Translations under genes and position numbers: made by a program
The notes under the pieces: generated by a model
What the model saw: the letters and a program-made list of their open reading frames with translations, nothing else
Database searches by the model: none
What the model was told of the DNA's origin: nothing
Shown here: piece by piece, positions 1 through 13,400 of the stretch
How positions within the stretch are numbered: position 1 is the first letter of the stretch
Layout of the letters: each line of letters opens with the position of its first letter
NCBI RefSeq assembly: GCF_002140915.1
Contig: NZ_NGKU01000001.1
Coordinates: 2,329,380 to 2,393,379, forward strand
Length of the DNA: 64,000 nt
Direction of reading: 5' to 3'
Source: Candidatus Enterococcus testudinis
GTDB lineage: Bacteria > Bacillota > Bacilli > Lactobacillales > Enterococcaceae

Positions 1-179
1 CTTTGACCTTACGGTCGGTTTTTCAAGCACTTCTTCTAGCGATAGAAGGTTACTTGACTAAAATAAGCGTTGAACTTATTAAAAAACTCTTTTTTTGTTC
101 AACTCGGTGTGTGTTACTTGTTTTGATTTCTTCAATATCCAGTTTTCAATGAACAATACATAACGACCAATGTCGTTAA
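1..179 (-). other. rRNA operon spacer, tRNA-Ala to 23S
   Basis: Spacer between tRNA-Ala and the 23S rRNA gene, which must begin just left of the window. The stretch near 140-165, read on the minus strand, resembles the conserved GTTCATTGAAAACTGG segment that sits in front of 23S genes in Firmicutes and belongs to its processing stem. No open reading frame is expected here. Confidence 0.75.
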
Positions 180-252
180 TGGAGCCTAGCGGGATCGAAC
201 CGCTGACCTCCTGCGTGCAAAGCAGGCGCTCTCCCAGCTGAGCTAAGGCCCC
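180..252 (-). tRNA. tRNA-Ala (UGC)
   Basis: The minus strand folds as a standard cloverleaf. The acceptor stem pairs GGGGCCT with AGGCTCC, the discriminator is A, and the anticodon loop carries TGC. The T-arm has GGTTCGATCC. The CCA end is not encoded. It lies in the 16S-23S spacer, the usual place for tRNA-Ala in Firmicutes rRNA operons, and is transcribed with the 16S gene from the promoters at 2054-2273. Confidence 0.97.
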
Positions 253-268
253 GAGTATTTACTTGAGA

Positions 269-310
269 GTAGACCTCTCAAAACTGAACAAAGGCAAACG
301 ATGTGTAGTC
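269..310 (-). repeat. 16S rRNA processing stem, 3' arm
   Basis: This stretch is nearly the reverse complement of 1982-2030 on the other side of the 16S gene; both contain GTAGACCT, a ctgaacaaag core and GTGTAG in the same order when read on opposite strands. The two arms would pair around the 16S transcript and form the long stem cut by RNase III. Confidence 0.75.
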
Positions 311-322
311 TTCCGAAATATT

Positions 323-1888
<1,566 letters not shown>

Positions 1889-2053
1889 ATTTGTTTGAAC
1901 GATCCAAAGGATCGTTAAGCTCATAAATTAAAACTTTTGCTAGCTATTGCTTGCATGTATTTGCTTCATAAAATGAAGCGTCCTACACATTGGTTCGTTT
2001 GCTTGCTTTGTTCAGTTTTCAAAGGTCTACGTTGTTGCGTTAGCAACTTTTAT
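1889..2053 (-). other. 16S leader with processing stem 5' arm and hairpin
   Basis: Transcribed leader between the proximal rRNA promoter and 16S. It contains a perfect hairpin AACGATCC-AAA-GGATCGTT at 1898-1916 and, at 1982-2030, the 5' arm that pairs with 269-310. No protein is encoded. Confidence 0.7.
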
Positions 2054-2082
2054 ATCATATCAGAGTGACAAGTGATTGTCAA
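2054..2082 (-). promoter_or_regulatory. rRNA promoter, proximal
   Basis: On the minus strand TTGACA (2077-2082), a 17-base spacer and TATGAT (2054-2059). It is the closest of three tandem promoters with the same spacing. Confidence 0.85.
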
Positions 2083-2148
2083 CACTTTTTATAAAAGTTT
2101 TTTCGTTAGGCGTTATTTAATTTCAACGCCGTTCGCAACGACTTGATT

Positions 2149-2177
2149 ATCATATCATCTGAAACGTTATTTGTCAA
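2149..2177 (-). promoter_or_regulatory. rRNA promoter, middle
   Basis: On the minus strand TTGACA (2172-2177), a 17-base spacer and TATGAT (2149-2154), identical in both boxes to the proximal promoter. Confidence 0.82.
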
Positions 2178-2244
2178 ACACTTTTTTTAAATAAGTTTTT
2201 GATGTAACAGCGTTTAGAAGTGATTTGTTTTTTACGACTTTGTT

Positions 2245-2273
2245 ATAATAACACTTGTAAAATCATTCGTCAA
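2245..2273 (-). promoter_or_regulatory. rRNA promoter, distal
   Basis: On the minus strand TTGACG (2268-2273), a 17-base spacer and TATTAT (2245-2250). The remainder up to 2473 is AT-rich and shows nothing else I can name. Confidence 0.7.
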
Positions 2274-2473
2274 CCTCTTTTTTGAAAAAAGATTGAATAA
2301 ATTTTTTACCGATTGCTCTAACAAAGACAAGTAATAATATAGCAATTCTGAGAAGAAAAATCAACTAAAATCATATGCTTTTTCCGAATAATTTTTATAA
2401 GCGAATCATTTGTTCCTTTTCACTTCTATTGTTCGCTTAATCCTACATTTCAGTCGTTTAAGCGTTCAAATTC

Positions 2474-2517
2474 TACAAAAAAATAAGAGAACGCCATTGA
2501 GCAATCAGCGTTCTCTT
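2474..2517 (-). terminator. terminator of the etaRS-like operon
   Basis: The minus strand reads AAGAGAACGC, a short loop, GCGTTCTCTT, then a T-rich run. The upstream arm lies inside the last codons of the kinase gene, so the coding end and the terminator stem share sequence. Confidence 0.85.
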
Positions 2518-4028
2518 ACTTCTCTATCTTGTGATTTTGAAATAGGTATTTTGATTCTAAAGATCGTGCCTTGTCCAATGACGCTTTCAGCAGTGATTTT
2601 GCCTTTATAACTTGCCAATAATTGTTTTGCAATCGACAAACCCAAGCCATTGCCGCCTTTTGTTCGCGCACGGGCTTTATCGACACGATAAAACCGATTG
2701 AATATCTTGTCTAAGTCTTCAGCTGTGATCCCTTCTCCAAAGTCTTGGATCGCAACGATAAACTGATCCCGGTCTTTGGCTATCGATAAATGGACTTCTT
2801 TACGTTCAGTTGAATACTTGACCGCATTGTCCAATACAATAATGATGATTTGCTCAAAGTGGTTTCGATAAATCTTCAATATCAATTCATGATATAAATC
2901 ATCATCTAGCGTAAACACAAAATCAGGATATAGTATCTTGAAATTATTAAAAACTTGATAGACGACTTCTTTGGCTTTCGTGGTCTCATTGCCGTAATGG
3001 ACATCCACCTGCTCTGCCCGCGAAAGATCCAACATTTCTTGCACCAGTGTCTTCATACGACTAATTTCTTGCAAACTAGCTGACAAGGATTCATCGAGGA
3101 TCTCCGGGTCGTCTTTTCCCCAGCGTTGCAGTAAATTCATATGTCCTTCAATGATTGCAACAGGTGTCCGTAGCTCGTGAGAAACATCTTCCACAAATCG
3201 TTCTTGTTGTTCAATATATGAACGCATCCGATCGAGCATTTCATTGAAGATATCCGCTAAATCTGACAGCTCATCATTAGAATTCAATTCTGGCATATGG
3301 ACCGTTGACTGCGGGTTCTTGCGTACTGTTTCCATTGTGTCTCGAAGCACTTTTAACGGCTGCAAGAAGTATGCTGATAAAAAGAACCCTAAGACACTAC
3401 TGAGTATCAATGAAACAATCTCTAATATGATCAACGTCAACAATAGCTTGCTGCGAATCTCATAAAACGAAGTCAATTCATAAAAAGTTTGCGCATAGCC
3501 TATTTTCTCTCTTGTTTCTTTCGAATAAATAGGCTGGATCGATAAGAAACCTGTTACACCATCCAATGTCACGATCGTGGGCGCTTTGCGTTCAATATCA
3601 ATCAAAGCCAAATCGTTTTCGTGGGTTTTAAAAACCAAATCCTGGCTGAGATTATAGACAAACAAACTCAATGATGATTGCCCGAGCTCAGAGATAAATG
3701 AATCGATCTTCATCAGGTTGCCATCAATCGTAGATGTTCTGTCATAGATACTTGTTTCGCCCGTATCATTCTTTGTCAAATTGCGATAGGTCCGCACCAA
3801 GGTCAATTCTTGGTCGGAATTTGCCAAACGTGAGGCGACCTCAGACATGGTGCGTTCCACATTATTCTCTTCTTTGGCTACGATCAAATTCACGGAAGTT
3901 TTATACGTGATCACCGCAAAAATGGTAAAAACCACGAATATAAAGAAAGAACTTGCGAAGGCCCACTTTACTGTCAAAGAAGGCCCCTTCAGTTCTCTTA
4001 ATTTTTTCATTCTATTATTCAGGTTCAC
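2505..4028 (-). CDS. etaS: sensor histidine kinase, EtaS/LisK-like
   Basis: 507-residue membrane sensor kinase. A first membrane segment lies near residues 25-45, an extracellular sensing region follows to about 195, then a second membrane segment, a HAMP linker and the kinase core. The phospho-accepting His284 is in SHELRTP; the N box DNAVKYS and the G boxes DFGEG and GGNGLGLS are intact. The start is a GTG that overlaps the stop of the regulator gene (GTGA), indicating translational coupling; an in-frame ATG six codons later is possible. The partner regulator and the adjacent gnd gene match the arrangement I recall for EtaRS of E. faecalis, a LisRK-type pair linked to stress tolerance; the specific name is inference. 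Confidence 0.87.
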   Translation of the reverse strand: MNLNNRMKKLRELKGPSLTVKWAFASSFFIFVVFTIFAVITYKTSVNLIVAKEENNVERTMSEVASRLANSDQELTLVRTYRNLTKNDTGETSIYDRTSTIDGNLMKIDSFISELGQSSLSLFVYNLSQDLVFKTHENDLALIDIERKAPTIVTLDGVTGFLSIQPIYSKETREKIGYAQTFYELTSFYEIRSKLLLTLIILEIVSLILSSVLGFFLSAYFLQPLKVLRDTMETVRKNPQSTVHMPELNSNDELSDLADIFNEMLDRMRSYIEQQERFVEDVSHELRTPVAIIEGHMNLLQRWGKDDPEILDESLSASLQEISRMKTLVQEMLDLSRAEQVDVHYGNETTKAKEVVYQVFNNFKILYPDFVFTLDDDLYHELILKIYRNHFEQIIIIVLDNAVKYSTERKEVHLSIAKDRDQFIVAIQDFGEGITAEDLDKIFNRFYRVDKARARTKGGNGLGLSIAKQLLASYKGKITAESVIGQGTIFRIKIPISKSQDREVRER

Positions 4029-4711
4029 GAGCGCATCACATATCCTGTACCGCGCACGGTTTGGATATAGCTTTCTTCACCAGGTACATCGATTTTATTT
4101 CTTAGGTAACGGATATACACATCGACGACATTGGTTTCGACTTCTGTTTCGTAACCCCAGACTTTATTCAATAATACATCGCGGGCCAATACAACATTGA
4201 CGTTCTCCATCAATGTCAATAAGAGCTCATATTCACGTTTGGTCAATTCAATGACATCTGTGCCGCGGCGTACCACCCGATTTTCTTTTTCAATCGTTAA
4301 ATCACGGTAGGTGATCGTGGTTTGTTTCGCTACATTTTTGTCGCCTTCAATATCGATTCGACGCAATAAAGCCCGCAAGCGTGCCAATAATTCTTCAATC
4401 GCAAATGGTTTGACGATATAGTCATCCGCACCATGATCCAGACCTGACACTCGATCAATGACAGAGTCTCTGGCAGTCATCATAATGATCGGCGTATTTT
4501 TGCTTTGGCGAACACGACGACAGACTTCTAGTCCGTTCAATTCTGGCAACATCAAATCTAGCAAGATTGCATCCCATTCACTATTTAAGGCAGCATCCAG
4601 TCCTGTTCGTCCATTGTAATGAACCTCTGTATTGTACCCTTCGTGTTTTAATTCTAATTCCACAAATCGAGCTAAGTTCTTTTCATCTTCAATGATTAGA
4701 ATATTACTCAT
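4025..4711 (-). CDS. etaR: OmpR-family response regulator, EtaR/LisR-like
   Basis: 228-residue regulator with a receiver domain (phospho-accepting Asp52 in LLDLMLP, Lys101 in VKPF) and a C-terminal winged helix ending in [14 protein letters not shown]. It should be phosphorylated by the kinase encoded directly downstream, with which it overlaps by four bases. An AAAGGAG ribosome site precedes the ATG. Upstream, TGCTAAAAT at about 4774 could be an extended -10, but no clear -35 is seen. The gene name rests on order and family similarity to E. faecalis EtaR. Confidence 0.87.
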   Translation of the reverse strand: MSNILIIEDEKNLARFVELELKHEGYNTEVHYNGRTGLDAALNSEWDAILLDLMLPELNGLEVCRRVRQSKNTPIIMMTARDSVIDRVSGLDHGADDYIVKPFAIEELLARLRALLRRIDIEGDKNVAKQTTITYRDLTIEKENRVVRRGTDVIELTKREYELLLTLMENVNVVLARDVLLNKVWGYETEVETNVVDVYIRYLRNKIDVPGEESYIQTVRGTGYVMRS

Positions 4712-4783
4712 GATTGCTAGCTCCTTTATTGGTTATTTCTGCTTAAACTATCAGACGTTATCTGTCTTATTTTAGCATGTATC

Positions 4784-4834
4784 TAAAAAATAAAAAAGAG
4801 ATTGACCAAAAGTTCTCACTTTTGGCCATTCTCT
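4784..4834 (-). terminator. terminator of gnd
   Basis: On the minus strand a stem of about 15 base pairs (arms at 4797-4813 and 4818-4834, with CCAAAAGT pairing ACTTTTGG) is followed by TTTTTTATTTTTT. It separates gnd from the two-component operon. Confidence 0.9.
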
Positions 4835-4854
4835 TCAATCAAACGAGCAAATGC

Positions 4855-6276
4855 TTATGCTTCGTCATACCAAGAATAATGGAAAATACCTTCTTTGTCC
4901 GTACGTTCATAAGTATGTGCACCAAAGTAATCCCGTTGCGCTTGGATCAAATTGGCTGGCAAGCGATCAGACCGGTAAGAGTCAAAGTAAGCAATCGCTG
5001 AAGAGAACGTAGGAACTGGTACACCCGCTTGAACGGCATAGGCCACCACTTCGCGTACTGATTGTTGGTATCTTTTCGTGATATCGATAAAGTATTCATC
5101 TAATAATAGGTTTTCAATATCTGAATCTTTGTCATAAGCATCTGTGATTTTTTGTAAAAATTGCGCACGGATGATACAACCAGCACGCCAAATTTTGGCG
5201 ATTTCACCGAAAGGCAGATCCCAATCGTATTCTTTTGAAGCTGTACGCAATTGGGCAAAACCTTGCGCGTAGCTCATAATTTTGCTAAAGTACAATGCTT
5301 CGCGAATTTTGTTGATAAAGGCTTCTTTATCCCCTTCAAACGCAACTGCATCTGGTTTAGGCAATACTTTGCTGGCATTGACACGTTCTTCTTTGTAAGC
5401 TGAGATATAACGGGCAAACACGGATTCTGTGATCAATGGCAATGGGACACCTAAATCAAGGGCACTTTGGCTTGTCCATTTGCCTGTACCTTTGTTGCCG
5501 GCAGCATCAAGAATCACATCAACAAGTGGTTTGCCAGTGCCTTCATCATCTTTACGGGTCAAAATATCAGCAGTGATCTCGATAAGGTAGCTATCCAATT
5601 CGCCTTTATTCCATTCTGCAAAGATGTCAGCCATTTCGTCCACAGATAGGCCCAAAATATTTTGCATCAAATCATAAGACTCAGCAATCAGCTGCATATC
5701 TCCGTATTCAATTCCGTTGTGAACCATTTTTACATAGTGGCCTGCGCCGTTTGGTCCAATATACGTGACACAAGGTGAGCCATCTTCAGCTTTAGCTGAG
5801 ATTTGTTCCAAAATTGGCGCCACAAGCTCATACGCTTCTTTTTGGCCGCCAGGCATGATTGAAGGACCTTTTAATGCGCCTTCTTCACCACCAGATACTC
5901 CAGTACCGATAAAGTTGATTCCTGAGTTCGCTAGTTCTTCGTTACGGCGCACGGTGTCTTTAAAGAATGTATTTCCGCCATCGATCAAAATATCACCTTT
6001 GTCTAAATGAGGCAATAATTCTTGGATCGTTGCATCTGTTGCAAAGCCAGCTTTGACCATCAACAAGATACGTCGTGGTGTTTCGATTGATTGTACAAAT
6101 TCTTCTATCGTATAAGTTGCTTTGAAATTTTTATCAGGATGTTCATTTACTACTTCTTCGGTTTTTGAACCAGTCCGGTTAAACAAGGCTACAGAATAAC
6201 CGCGGCTTTCAATATTCAAGGCTAAGTTTTTGCCCATGACAGCCATACCGACAACGCCGATTTGTTGTTTTGTCAT
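4855..6276 (-). CDS. gnd: 6-phosphogluconate dehydrogenase (decarboxylating)
   Basis: 473 residues, the usual length. It oxidises 6-phosphogluconate to ribulose 5-phosphate and CO2 in the pentose phosphate pathway in the cytoplasm. The N-terminal Rossmann motif is [15 protein letters not shown], followed by NRT, which favours NADP. The substrate-binding region includes [18 protein letters not shown] and the catalytic-lysine segment [12 protein letters not shown]. An AGGAGG site seven bases upstream fixes the ATG. It is flanked by its own promoter and terminator, so it is probably monocistronic. Confidence 0.97.
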   Translation of the reverse strand: MTKQQIGVVGMAVMGKNLALNIESRGYSVALFNRTGSKTEEVVNEHPDKNFKATYTIEEFVQSIETPRRILLMVKAGFATDATIQELLPHLDKGDILIDGGNTFFKDTVRRNEELANSGINFIGTGVSGGEEGALKGPSIMPGGQKEAYELVAPILEQISAKAEDGSPCVTYIGPNGAGHYVKMVHNGIEYGDMQLIAESYDLMQNILGLSVDEMADIFAEWNKGELDSYLIEITADILTRKDDEGTGKPLVDVILDAAGNKGTGKWTSQSALDLGVPLPLITESVFARYISAYKEERVNASKVLPKPDAVAFEGDKEAFINKIREALYFSKIMSYAQGFAQLRTASKEYDWDLPFGEIAKIWRAGCIIRAQFLQKITDAYDKDSDIENLLLDEYFIDITKRYQQSVREVVAYAVQAGVPVPTFSSAIAYFDSYRSDRLPANLIQAQRDYFGAHTYERTDKEGIFHYSWYDEA

Positions 6277-6309
6277 CTTTCATCCTCCTAAGATTGAATT
6301 ATCTCCATC

Positions 6310-6338
6310 ATTATAGCGCAAATAGGCTGGCTTTTGAA
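6310..6338 (-). promoter_or_regulatory. promoter of gnd
   Basis: On the minus strand TTCAAA (6333-6338), 17 bases, TATAAT (6310-6315), about 35 bases upstream of the gnd start. Confidence 0.65.
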
Positions 6339-6390
6339 CCATTCTCTATCGAACAACAAAAAATTTTTCAGAAAAATTACACATTTAAAA

Positions 6391-6434
6391 AAAATAAGAA
6401 AAAACCACAGGCTCCATGGTTAGCCTGTGGTTTT
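6391..6434 (-). terminator. terminator of yceD-rpmF
   Basis: The minus strand has AAAACCACAGGCT, an eight-base loop, AGCCTGTGGTTTT and then a T-rich run. Confidence 0.9.
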
Positions 6435-6457
6435 AAAATCCTTTTTCAAAAAAAGGG

Positions 6458-6637
6458 TTATGCTTCTTTTGTTGCAACGTCTTTGCCATCGTAATGACCA
6501 CAGTTTGCGCAGACATGGTGGCTTTTTTTCATTTCACCACAGTTTGCACATTCGTTCAAACCATTGATCGTCAATTTGTAATGTGTACGACGTTTAGCTT
6601 TCTTCGCTTTCGAAGTTCTTCTTGCTGGTACTGCCAT
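6458..6637 (-). CDS. rpmF: 50S ribosomal protein L32
   Basis: 59-residue large-subunit protein. The N-terminus [10 protein letters not shown] is typical of L32. Two CxxC pairs ([18 protein letters not shown]) form a zinc ribbon, so this is the zinc-containing form. The start is the ATG at 6637, eight bases after a GGAGGTG site; an in-frame extension upstream has no support. It follows yceD closely, the pairing found widely in bacteria, and shares its promoter. Confidence 0.97.
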   Translation of the reverse strand: MAVPARRTSKAKKAKRRTHYKLTINGLNECANCGEMKKSHHVCANCGHYDGKDVATKEA

Positions 6638-6693
6638 TTTGCTACACCTCCTTGTTAATGAACGCAACCTTGAGGCTGCAATTTATTCCAATC

Positions 6694-7257
6694 CTACGCG
6701 TTATCATCATCTGATTCATTATTGAATAGCTCTGATAGTTTTGCAAGACGAGGATCAACTTGTTGAGCTTGCGTTTCTTTCTGTTTTGCATAATCTTCCT
6801 CTGAGAGAACAGCCCAGTCATTGCCAGAAGGCATATCTGTGCTTTCTTTTTCTTCATCGGTCAAGACCTGCAAAGGAATCGCAAGTAATAAATTATCCGC
6901 TACGGAATCGTCTAGACTGATGGTTTGTCCGTCAATCAATAATACTTCTTCTTCGACGATCGTTTCATCGCGGCGCTGAAATTGCTCTGGTGTCATGAAA
7001 CATTCATCGACAGAGAAATCAAAAGCAAAAGCGACTGGCGCTAACGAACGAGTAGACGGTAACGTCATCGTTGTTTCGACTTGATAATGCAACAAGTATT
7101 CATGCTTGCCGGCACTCATAAATCCCTTCACTTTGACTGGCGACAAATCTAAGATTTGCCCATCCCGTTGGATCAATTGATGTTTTAAGTCCAATGTCTC
7201 ATCGAACACGAGTGGTTCTTCTTGGTATTTTCTTAATTCCAATAAAGACCATTTCAT
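6694..7257 (-). CDS. yceD: YceD family protein (DUF177)
   Basis: 187-residue acidic protein of the YceD/DUF177 family, whose genes almost always precede rpmF; members have been linked to 23S rRNA accumulation, but the mechanism is not settled. The middle part carries the family-like segment SVDECFMTPEQF. The start is the ATG at 7257 (MKWSLLELRKYQ), six bases after AGGGGTG; the upstream GTG lies within that ribosome site. Co-transcribed with rpmF from 7285-7313. Confidence 0.88.
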   Translation of the reverse strand: MKWSLLELRKYQEEPLVFDETLDLKHQLIQRDGQILDLSPVKVKGFMSAGKHEYLLHYQVETTMTLPSTRSLAPVAFAFDFSVDECFMTPEQFQRRDETIVEEEVLLIDGQTISLDDSVADNLLLAIPLQVLTDEEKESTDMPSGNDWAVLSEEDYAKQKETQAQQVDPRLAKLSELFNNESDDDNA

Positions 7258-7284
7258 TCTTATCACCCCTAAGCAACAAAAGCA

Positions 7285-7313
7285 ATTATACAGGGCTTCT
7301 GAGGCTTTGTCAA
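7285..7313 (-). promoter_or_regulatory. promoter of yceD-rpmF
   Basis: On the minus strand a consensus TTGACA (7308-7313), 17 bases, TATAAT (7285-7290). A match this exact suggests strong constitutive expression, as expected for a ribosomal protein operon. Confidence 0.92.
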
Positions 7314-7383
7314 TGAAATTTTCTTGACACCTTCCTCAGATTTTTTGGTACCGTTTTACCCTGATTATAGCAATTGAAATCAT

Positions 7384-7423
7384 AAAAAAAGGAACAAGCA
7401 GCACGTGATACACTGCCTGTTCC
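7384..7423 (-). terminator. terminator of pfkA-pyk
   Basis: Minus strand GGAACAGGCAG, loop, CTGCTTGTTCC followed by TTTTTTT. One mismatch in the stem. Confidence 0.9.
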
Positions 7424-7442
7424 AATGTTGTTTCATGTATCC

Positions 7443-9227
7443 TTAGATGGCAGTTGTTTCGCCACGATATACGATACCACGACGTGAATCAGCTGTAATC
7501 AATTCACCGTCTTTGATTGTTGTTGTAGCACCCTTAGCGCCAACGATGACTGGAAGGTCTTTGGCAATCCCTACTACAGCCGCATGAGAAGTTAGTCCGC
7601 CGTCTTCAACGATCAACGCTGCAGCTTTTTCGATTGCTGGCATATATTCTTTGTCAGTTGTTGGGACAACCAAGATCATGCCGTCTTTTGCATTTGCAAT
7701 TGCTTCTTCAGCAGAATGTGCAATGACTGCATTCGCAACAACAGATTTTTCACCAATTCCTTGTGCTTCTAATAATTTAGAACCAATCAATTGGATCTTC
7801 ATGACATTCGTTGTACCGCGTTCACCAACTGGCACACCAGCAGTGATCAAGATCAAGTCGCCTTCTTTAGCGAAACCTAGATCAACGGCTTGTTTAGAAG
7901 CCAATTCGAACATTTCATCCGTTGTTGTTGGTTTTTTTGCAACAGTTGGGTACACACCCCAGTTTAACATCAACCCACGTTTTGTACGTTCGTCAAATGT
8001 CACTGCTAAGATATCAGCATCTGGACGGTATTTAGAAATCATTTTAGCTGTGTAACCAGATTCTGTTGCTGCAACGATTGTTTTAACGCCTAAGTTTTTC
8101 GCTGCACGGGCAACAGATAAACCGATTGTTTCAGTCACATCTGTTTTATCAAATTGATTGATTTGGAATGTGCTGTTTTCAGACAATGATTTTTCAGCTT
8201 CGATATCGATACGCGCCATAGTTGCAACAGATTCAACTGGATAGTCACCATTCGCTGATTCCCCTGATAACATTGTTGCATCTGTACCATCAAAGACAGC
8301 ATTGGCAACGTCTGATGCTTCCGCACGTGTTGGACGTGGGTTTTGTTGCATAGATTCTAACATTTGTGTTGCAGTGATAACTGATTTTCCAGCAGCATTA
8401 CATTTTTTGATAATGCTCTTTTGAACCATTGGTACTTCTTCTGCAGGAATCTCAACACCCATATCACCACGGGCTACCATAATACCGTCAGAAACTTTGA
8501 TGATTTCGTCGATATTGTCGATCCCTTCTTGAGATTCGATTTTAGAGAAGATTTGCACATGTGTCATGTCTTTTTCTTCTAAGATTTCACGAATTTCAAG
8601 AACGTCTTGTGCTTTACGTACAAATGAAGCAGCGATAAAGTCGATATCGTTGTCAAGACCAAAGCGAATATCGTCTGCATCTTTTTCTGTGATACCTGGC
8701 AAGCTGATTGATACGCCTGGTGCATTGACACCTTTACGAGAGCCTAGCATGCCGGCATTTTTCACAGTAACGATCAACTCACGGGTTGCTTCATCTTTTT
8801 CTGTGATTTCCATGTCGATCAAACCATCATCGAATAAGATGTGGCCACCAACGTGTACGTCTTCAAATAAACCAGGATATGTTACAGCAATTTTTTCTTT
8901 TGAGCCTTTGTGTTCTGGATTCATTGAGATACGTGTTTCATCGCCAACGTTGAATTGGATATATCCAGCACGGCCAAAATCTGCTTCAGTCGTATCTTGT
9001 ACAGTAGTCCGAATTTCAGCACCTTTTGTATCTAAAAGGATACCTACATCTTGACCAGTTTTTTTGACTGCTTCGCGAACCATTGTCATCCGCGCCAATT
9101 GTTCTTCATGGTCCCCATGAGAGAAGTTGAAACGGAAAACATTCGCACCGGCTTCAATCAGTTGAGAAATAATTTCCACACTGTTACTTGCTGGTCCTAA
9201 TGTACTAACGATTTTTGTTTTTTTCAT
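7443..9227 (-). CDS. pyk: pyruvate kinase
   Basis: 594 residues. It converts phosphoenolpyruvate and ADP to pyruvate and ATP, the last step of glycolysis. The N-terminus KIVSTLGPAS, the metal/phosphate region IFSKIESQEGI and MVARGDMGVEIP are classical. Beyond the roughly 470-residue core there is a C-terminal extra domain with EDGGLTSHAAVVGIAKDLP, related to the PEP-utilising mobile domain and common in Bacillus-type enzymes; here its TSHA histidine is retained. It lies 76 bases after pfkA, with which it forms an operon, and has a strong terminator downstream. Confidence 0.97.
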   Translation of the reverse strand: MKKTKIVSTLGPASNSVEIISQLIEAGANVFRFNFSHGDHEEQLARMTMVREAVKKTGQDVGILLDTKGAEIRTTVQDTTEADFGRAGYIQFNVGDETRISMNPEHKGSKEKIAVTYPGLFEDVHVGGHILFDDGLIDMEITEKDEATRELIVTVKNAGMLGSRKGVNAPGVSISLPGITEKDADDIRFGLDNDIDFIAASFVRKAQDVLEIREILEEKDMTHVQIFSKIESQEGIDNIDEIIKVSDGIMVARGDMGVEIPAEEVPMVQKSIIKKCNAAGKSVITATQMLESMQQNPRPTRAEASDVANAVFDGTDATMLSGESANGDYPVESVATMARIDIEAEKSLSENSTFQINQFDKTDVTETIGLSVARAAKNLGVKTIVAATESGYTAKMISKYRPDADILAVTFDERTKRGLMLNWGVYPTVAKKPTTTDEMFELASKQAVDLGFAKEGDLILITAGVPVGERGTTNVMKIQLIGSKLLEAQGIGEKSVVANAVIAHSAEEAIANAKDGMILVVPTTDKEYMPAIEKAAALIVEDGGLTSHAAVVGIAKDLPVIVGAKGATTTIKDGELITADSRRGIVYRGETTAI

Positions 9228-9303
9228 TACTAAACGCTCCTATTCATTTATTTAAAATAGCTAAAAAGCTCTTTTTAAAAGTTTTGTGCGTTGCTACTGA
9301 TGC

Positions 9304-10278
<975 letters not shown>

Positions 10279-10426
10279 TCATCAAAAGATTTTGTTAGGG
10301 CAGACCCTGTTTGATACTTTTCAAGTAATAACCACGAGTCATATTCTACCATCATTCCAGTCAAATGTCTTTGAATACTAGGAAAAAGTTGAAAAAAGTG
10401 TAAGTTCGATTGCTGTTTTCCGAAAA

Positions 10427-13400
10427 TTACTTGAAAATTACATTTCCTTTTCCTAATAATTCTTCTAACTGTGCAACAAACTGTGGATCGTGACTGACCC
10501 AATTCGTTTCCTTGAGTAATACTTTTTTTCCACTTTCCGCATAAAATATCACGACAGGAATCGTTCCTCGGTACTGCTTCATCACGTTGGCAAGTGTCTG
10601 CATATGCTGGGCTTGGGCTTCAACAGAAATTTTCAGATAACAGGTTTGCTCTGCCAGTTTATTTTGTTCATTTTCTGCTAAGTCTATTTTATCAGCAATC
10701 AACTGAATTTCACCATTGTAACGACTTACTTCAACTTTGCCTTCAACGTACAACACGGCATTGTCTTCGATCAACGGACGAACTTGGCGGTAAACCAAGG
10801 GAAAAATCGTGACTGATAATTCTCGACTGGCATCGGTGCCTTCCACAAAAGCCATTTGTTCACCTTTTTTGGTTCTGATCTCTCTTATTTTTCGCACATA
10901 GAGCAGAATCCTGGTGCGTTCATTAGGAACCAAGTTGGCTATATCTGTAATTTGTTTGAATTGTCGCAGTTTGTGAAATTGTTCTACTGGATGCCCTGAC
11001 AGATAGACACCCAAATATTCTTCTTCCAGCGCCAATTTTTCTTCTAATTGATAATCGTTGATCTCGGCTTCTTTCAGCGCCATGGTTTCTAACAAGTCCA
11101 GACTGCCTCCGCTATAAGCGATGTTTTGAATCTTGCCTTCCAATTGAATCAATGTTTGTTTCCGGTTCTTGGTCAATTCATCAAACACACCAATACTGAC
11201 TAAAGGAATCAGATAATCAAGTTTGACCCATTTATTGTTGCGTTGATTCAGACGCAGCAAAAATTGGTCCATTGATTTATAGGGTCCATTGGCTTTGCGT
11301 TCATCAATGATATCTTGGATCATATCTCTTCTGATGCCTTTGATACTGCTGAAGCCAAAGCGAATGGTTGCTTCTCCTTGCAATTGAAAGCTATACCCGC
11401 TTTTATTGATTGTCGGCGGAAGGACAGACACTTTGTATTTCGCAGCCTCATTTAGATATTCTTTCATCTTGCTTGTGGTATTACGCACAGAATGCAGAAT
11501 TGCCGCAAAAAATGGTGCTGGATAGTGGACTTTCAAATAGGCCATTTGAAAACCAATCACTGAATAAGCAAATGCATGGGAACGGTTAAAGCCATAATCT
11601 GCAAATCGTTCGATATAATCATAGACAAGTGCCGCCTTATCGGCATTATACTGATTCTTGACTGCACCATCAACGAAATGTCGGCGTTCTTCATCTAGAA
11701 TATCTTTTTTCTTTTTGCTGATGGCTCTGCGCAAAATATCTGCTTGTCCCAAACTAAAACCGGCCATTTTCGATGCGACTTGCATGATTTGTTCTTGGTA
11801 GACGATGATTCCGTATGTGTTTTTCAATATAGGAATCAAACTATCGTCTGGATAAGCAACTGGTTCTTGCCCTTTTTTGCGTTTGATAAATGTATCGATG
11901 TTTTGCATTGGCCCTGGTCGATACAACGCATTGACTGCTGCAATGTCTTCAATACTTTCTGGTCCCAGTTTCCGCAACACATTGCGGATACCTGCTGATT
12001 CAAATTGGAAAATACCCGCTGTTTCCCCTTTTTGAAAAAGGGACAATGTATCTGGATCGTCTAACGGAATCTCTCCTTGGGTCAACTCTTGATGGTTGAT
12101 CCGCTTGATCCCTTGCAGCGTATGATCGATGATCGATAGATTGCGCAAACCTAGAAAGTCCATTTTTAGCAAGCCAACTGCTTCTACATCATTCATTGTA
12201 AACTGGGTCAACCAAATATCATCGCTACCAGTTTGTAGTGGAACCAAATCCAACAGATTTTGGTCACTGATCACCACGCCAGCAGCATGCGTAGACACGT
12301 GTCGGGGCAATCCTTCTAATGTTTTGGCAACTTGAAACAGCAGTTGGTTGCGTTCGTTGAAAGCAACCAACTCACGCAATTGATTGGATTGCTCATAGGC
12401 AAGCGTCAAGGTCATCTTCAACGCATTAGGGATTGCTTTAGACCATCGGTTGGCTTCGCTTTGTGACAGACCAAACACCCTTGACACATCTCGCAAGACC
12501 ATTTTCGCCGCCATCGTGCCAAACGTCGCAATTTGCGCCATGTATTCCTGACCATATTTTTGTCGGACATACTGCAAAATCTCATCTCTGCGATTATCCG
12601 GTATATCCAAATCGATATCCGGCATCGTGTAGCGTTCTGGATTTAAAAACCGCTCAAAAAGCAGATCATATTTGATAGGATCGACATCCGTTATCGACAA
12701 TACATAGGCTGTCAAAGCCCCGGCAGCCGATCCACGTCCCGCGCCTGTAACAATTTTTTGTTGGTGCGCAAAGTCCATCACATCCCAGACAATCAAGAAA
12801 TAATCGTCGAAGCCCATTTTATGGATGATCGACAACTCGTAGTCCAGTCTTTCCTCATAGGCCTTCGTCACATGGGCCACTCTTTTGGGCAAACGTTCAA
12901 AACAGAGTTCCCTTAAATAAGTGGCAGCGTCTTGCGTTTCTGATAACGGAAAATGCGGTAACAATCTTTGATGCAATGGAATATCCACACGGCATTCGTC
13001 AGCAATACGCTGATTGTTTCGCAATGCTTGTGCATCAAGCTCAAATATCGTTTGCATCTCCTCCGGTGTGTGTAAATGGTTGACTGTGGTTCCTTGTTCT
13101 TTGACTTGGCGAAAATCTTCGATCTGAGTTCCTGCTTTGATGTGTCCCATCACATCAACAGCAAAGGCCTCTTCTTGAAACAATGCCGTGACCAATTGGT
13201 ACCCGCAGGCTTCAATCCCTAGCTGTTTAAAGGGAGCCAAGGATTGCTCTTGCGCGGCCTGTCCATCTTCAACACCATAAAAAAAGCTGTTGGCATCAAA
13301 TAAGGCGACCAATCGCGACAATTCATCCTCATGTGGTTGATTCGCCAAAAAGACTTGTCCATTTGGCAACACACCAAACAGATCTGCTAACGTTGACTCA

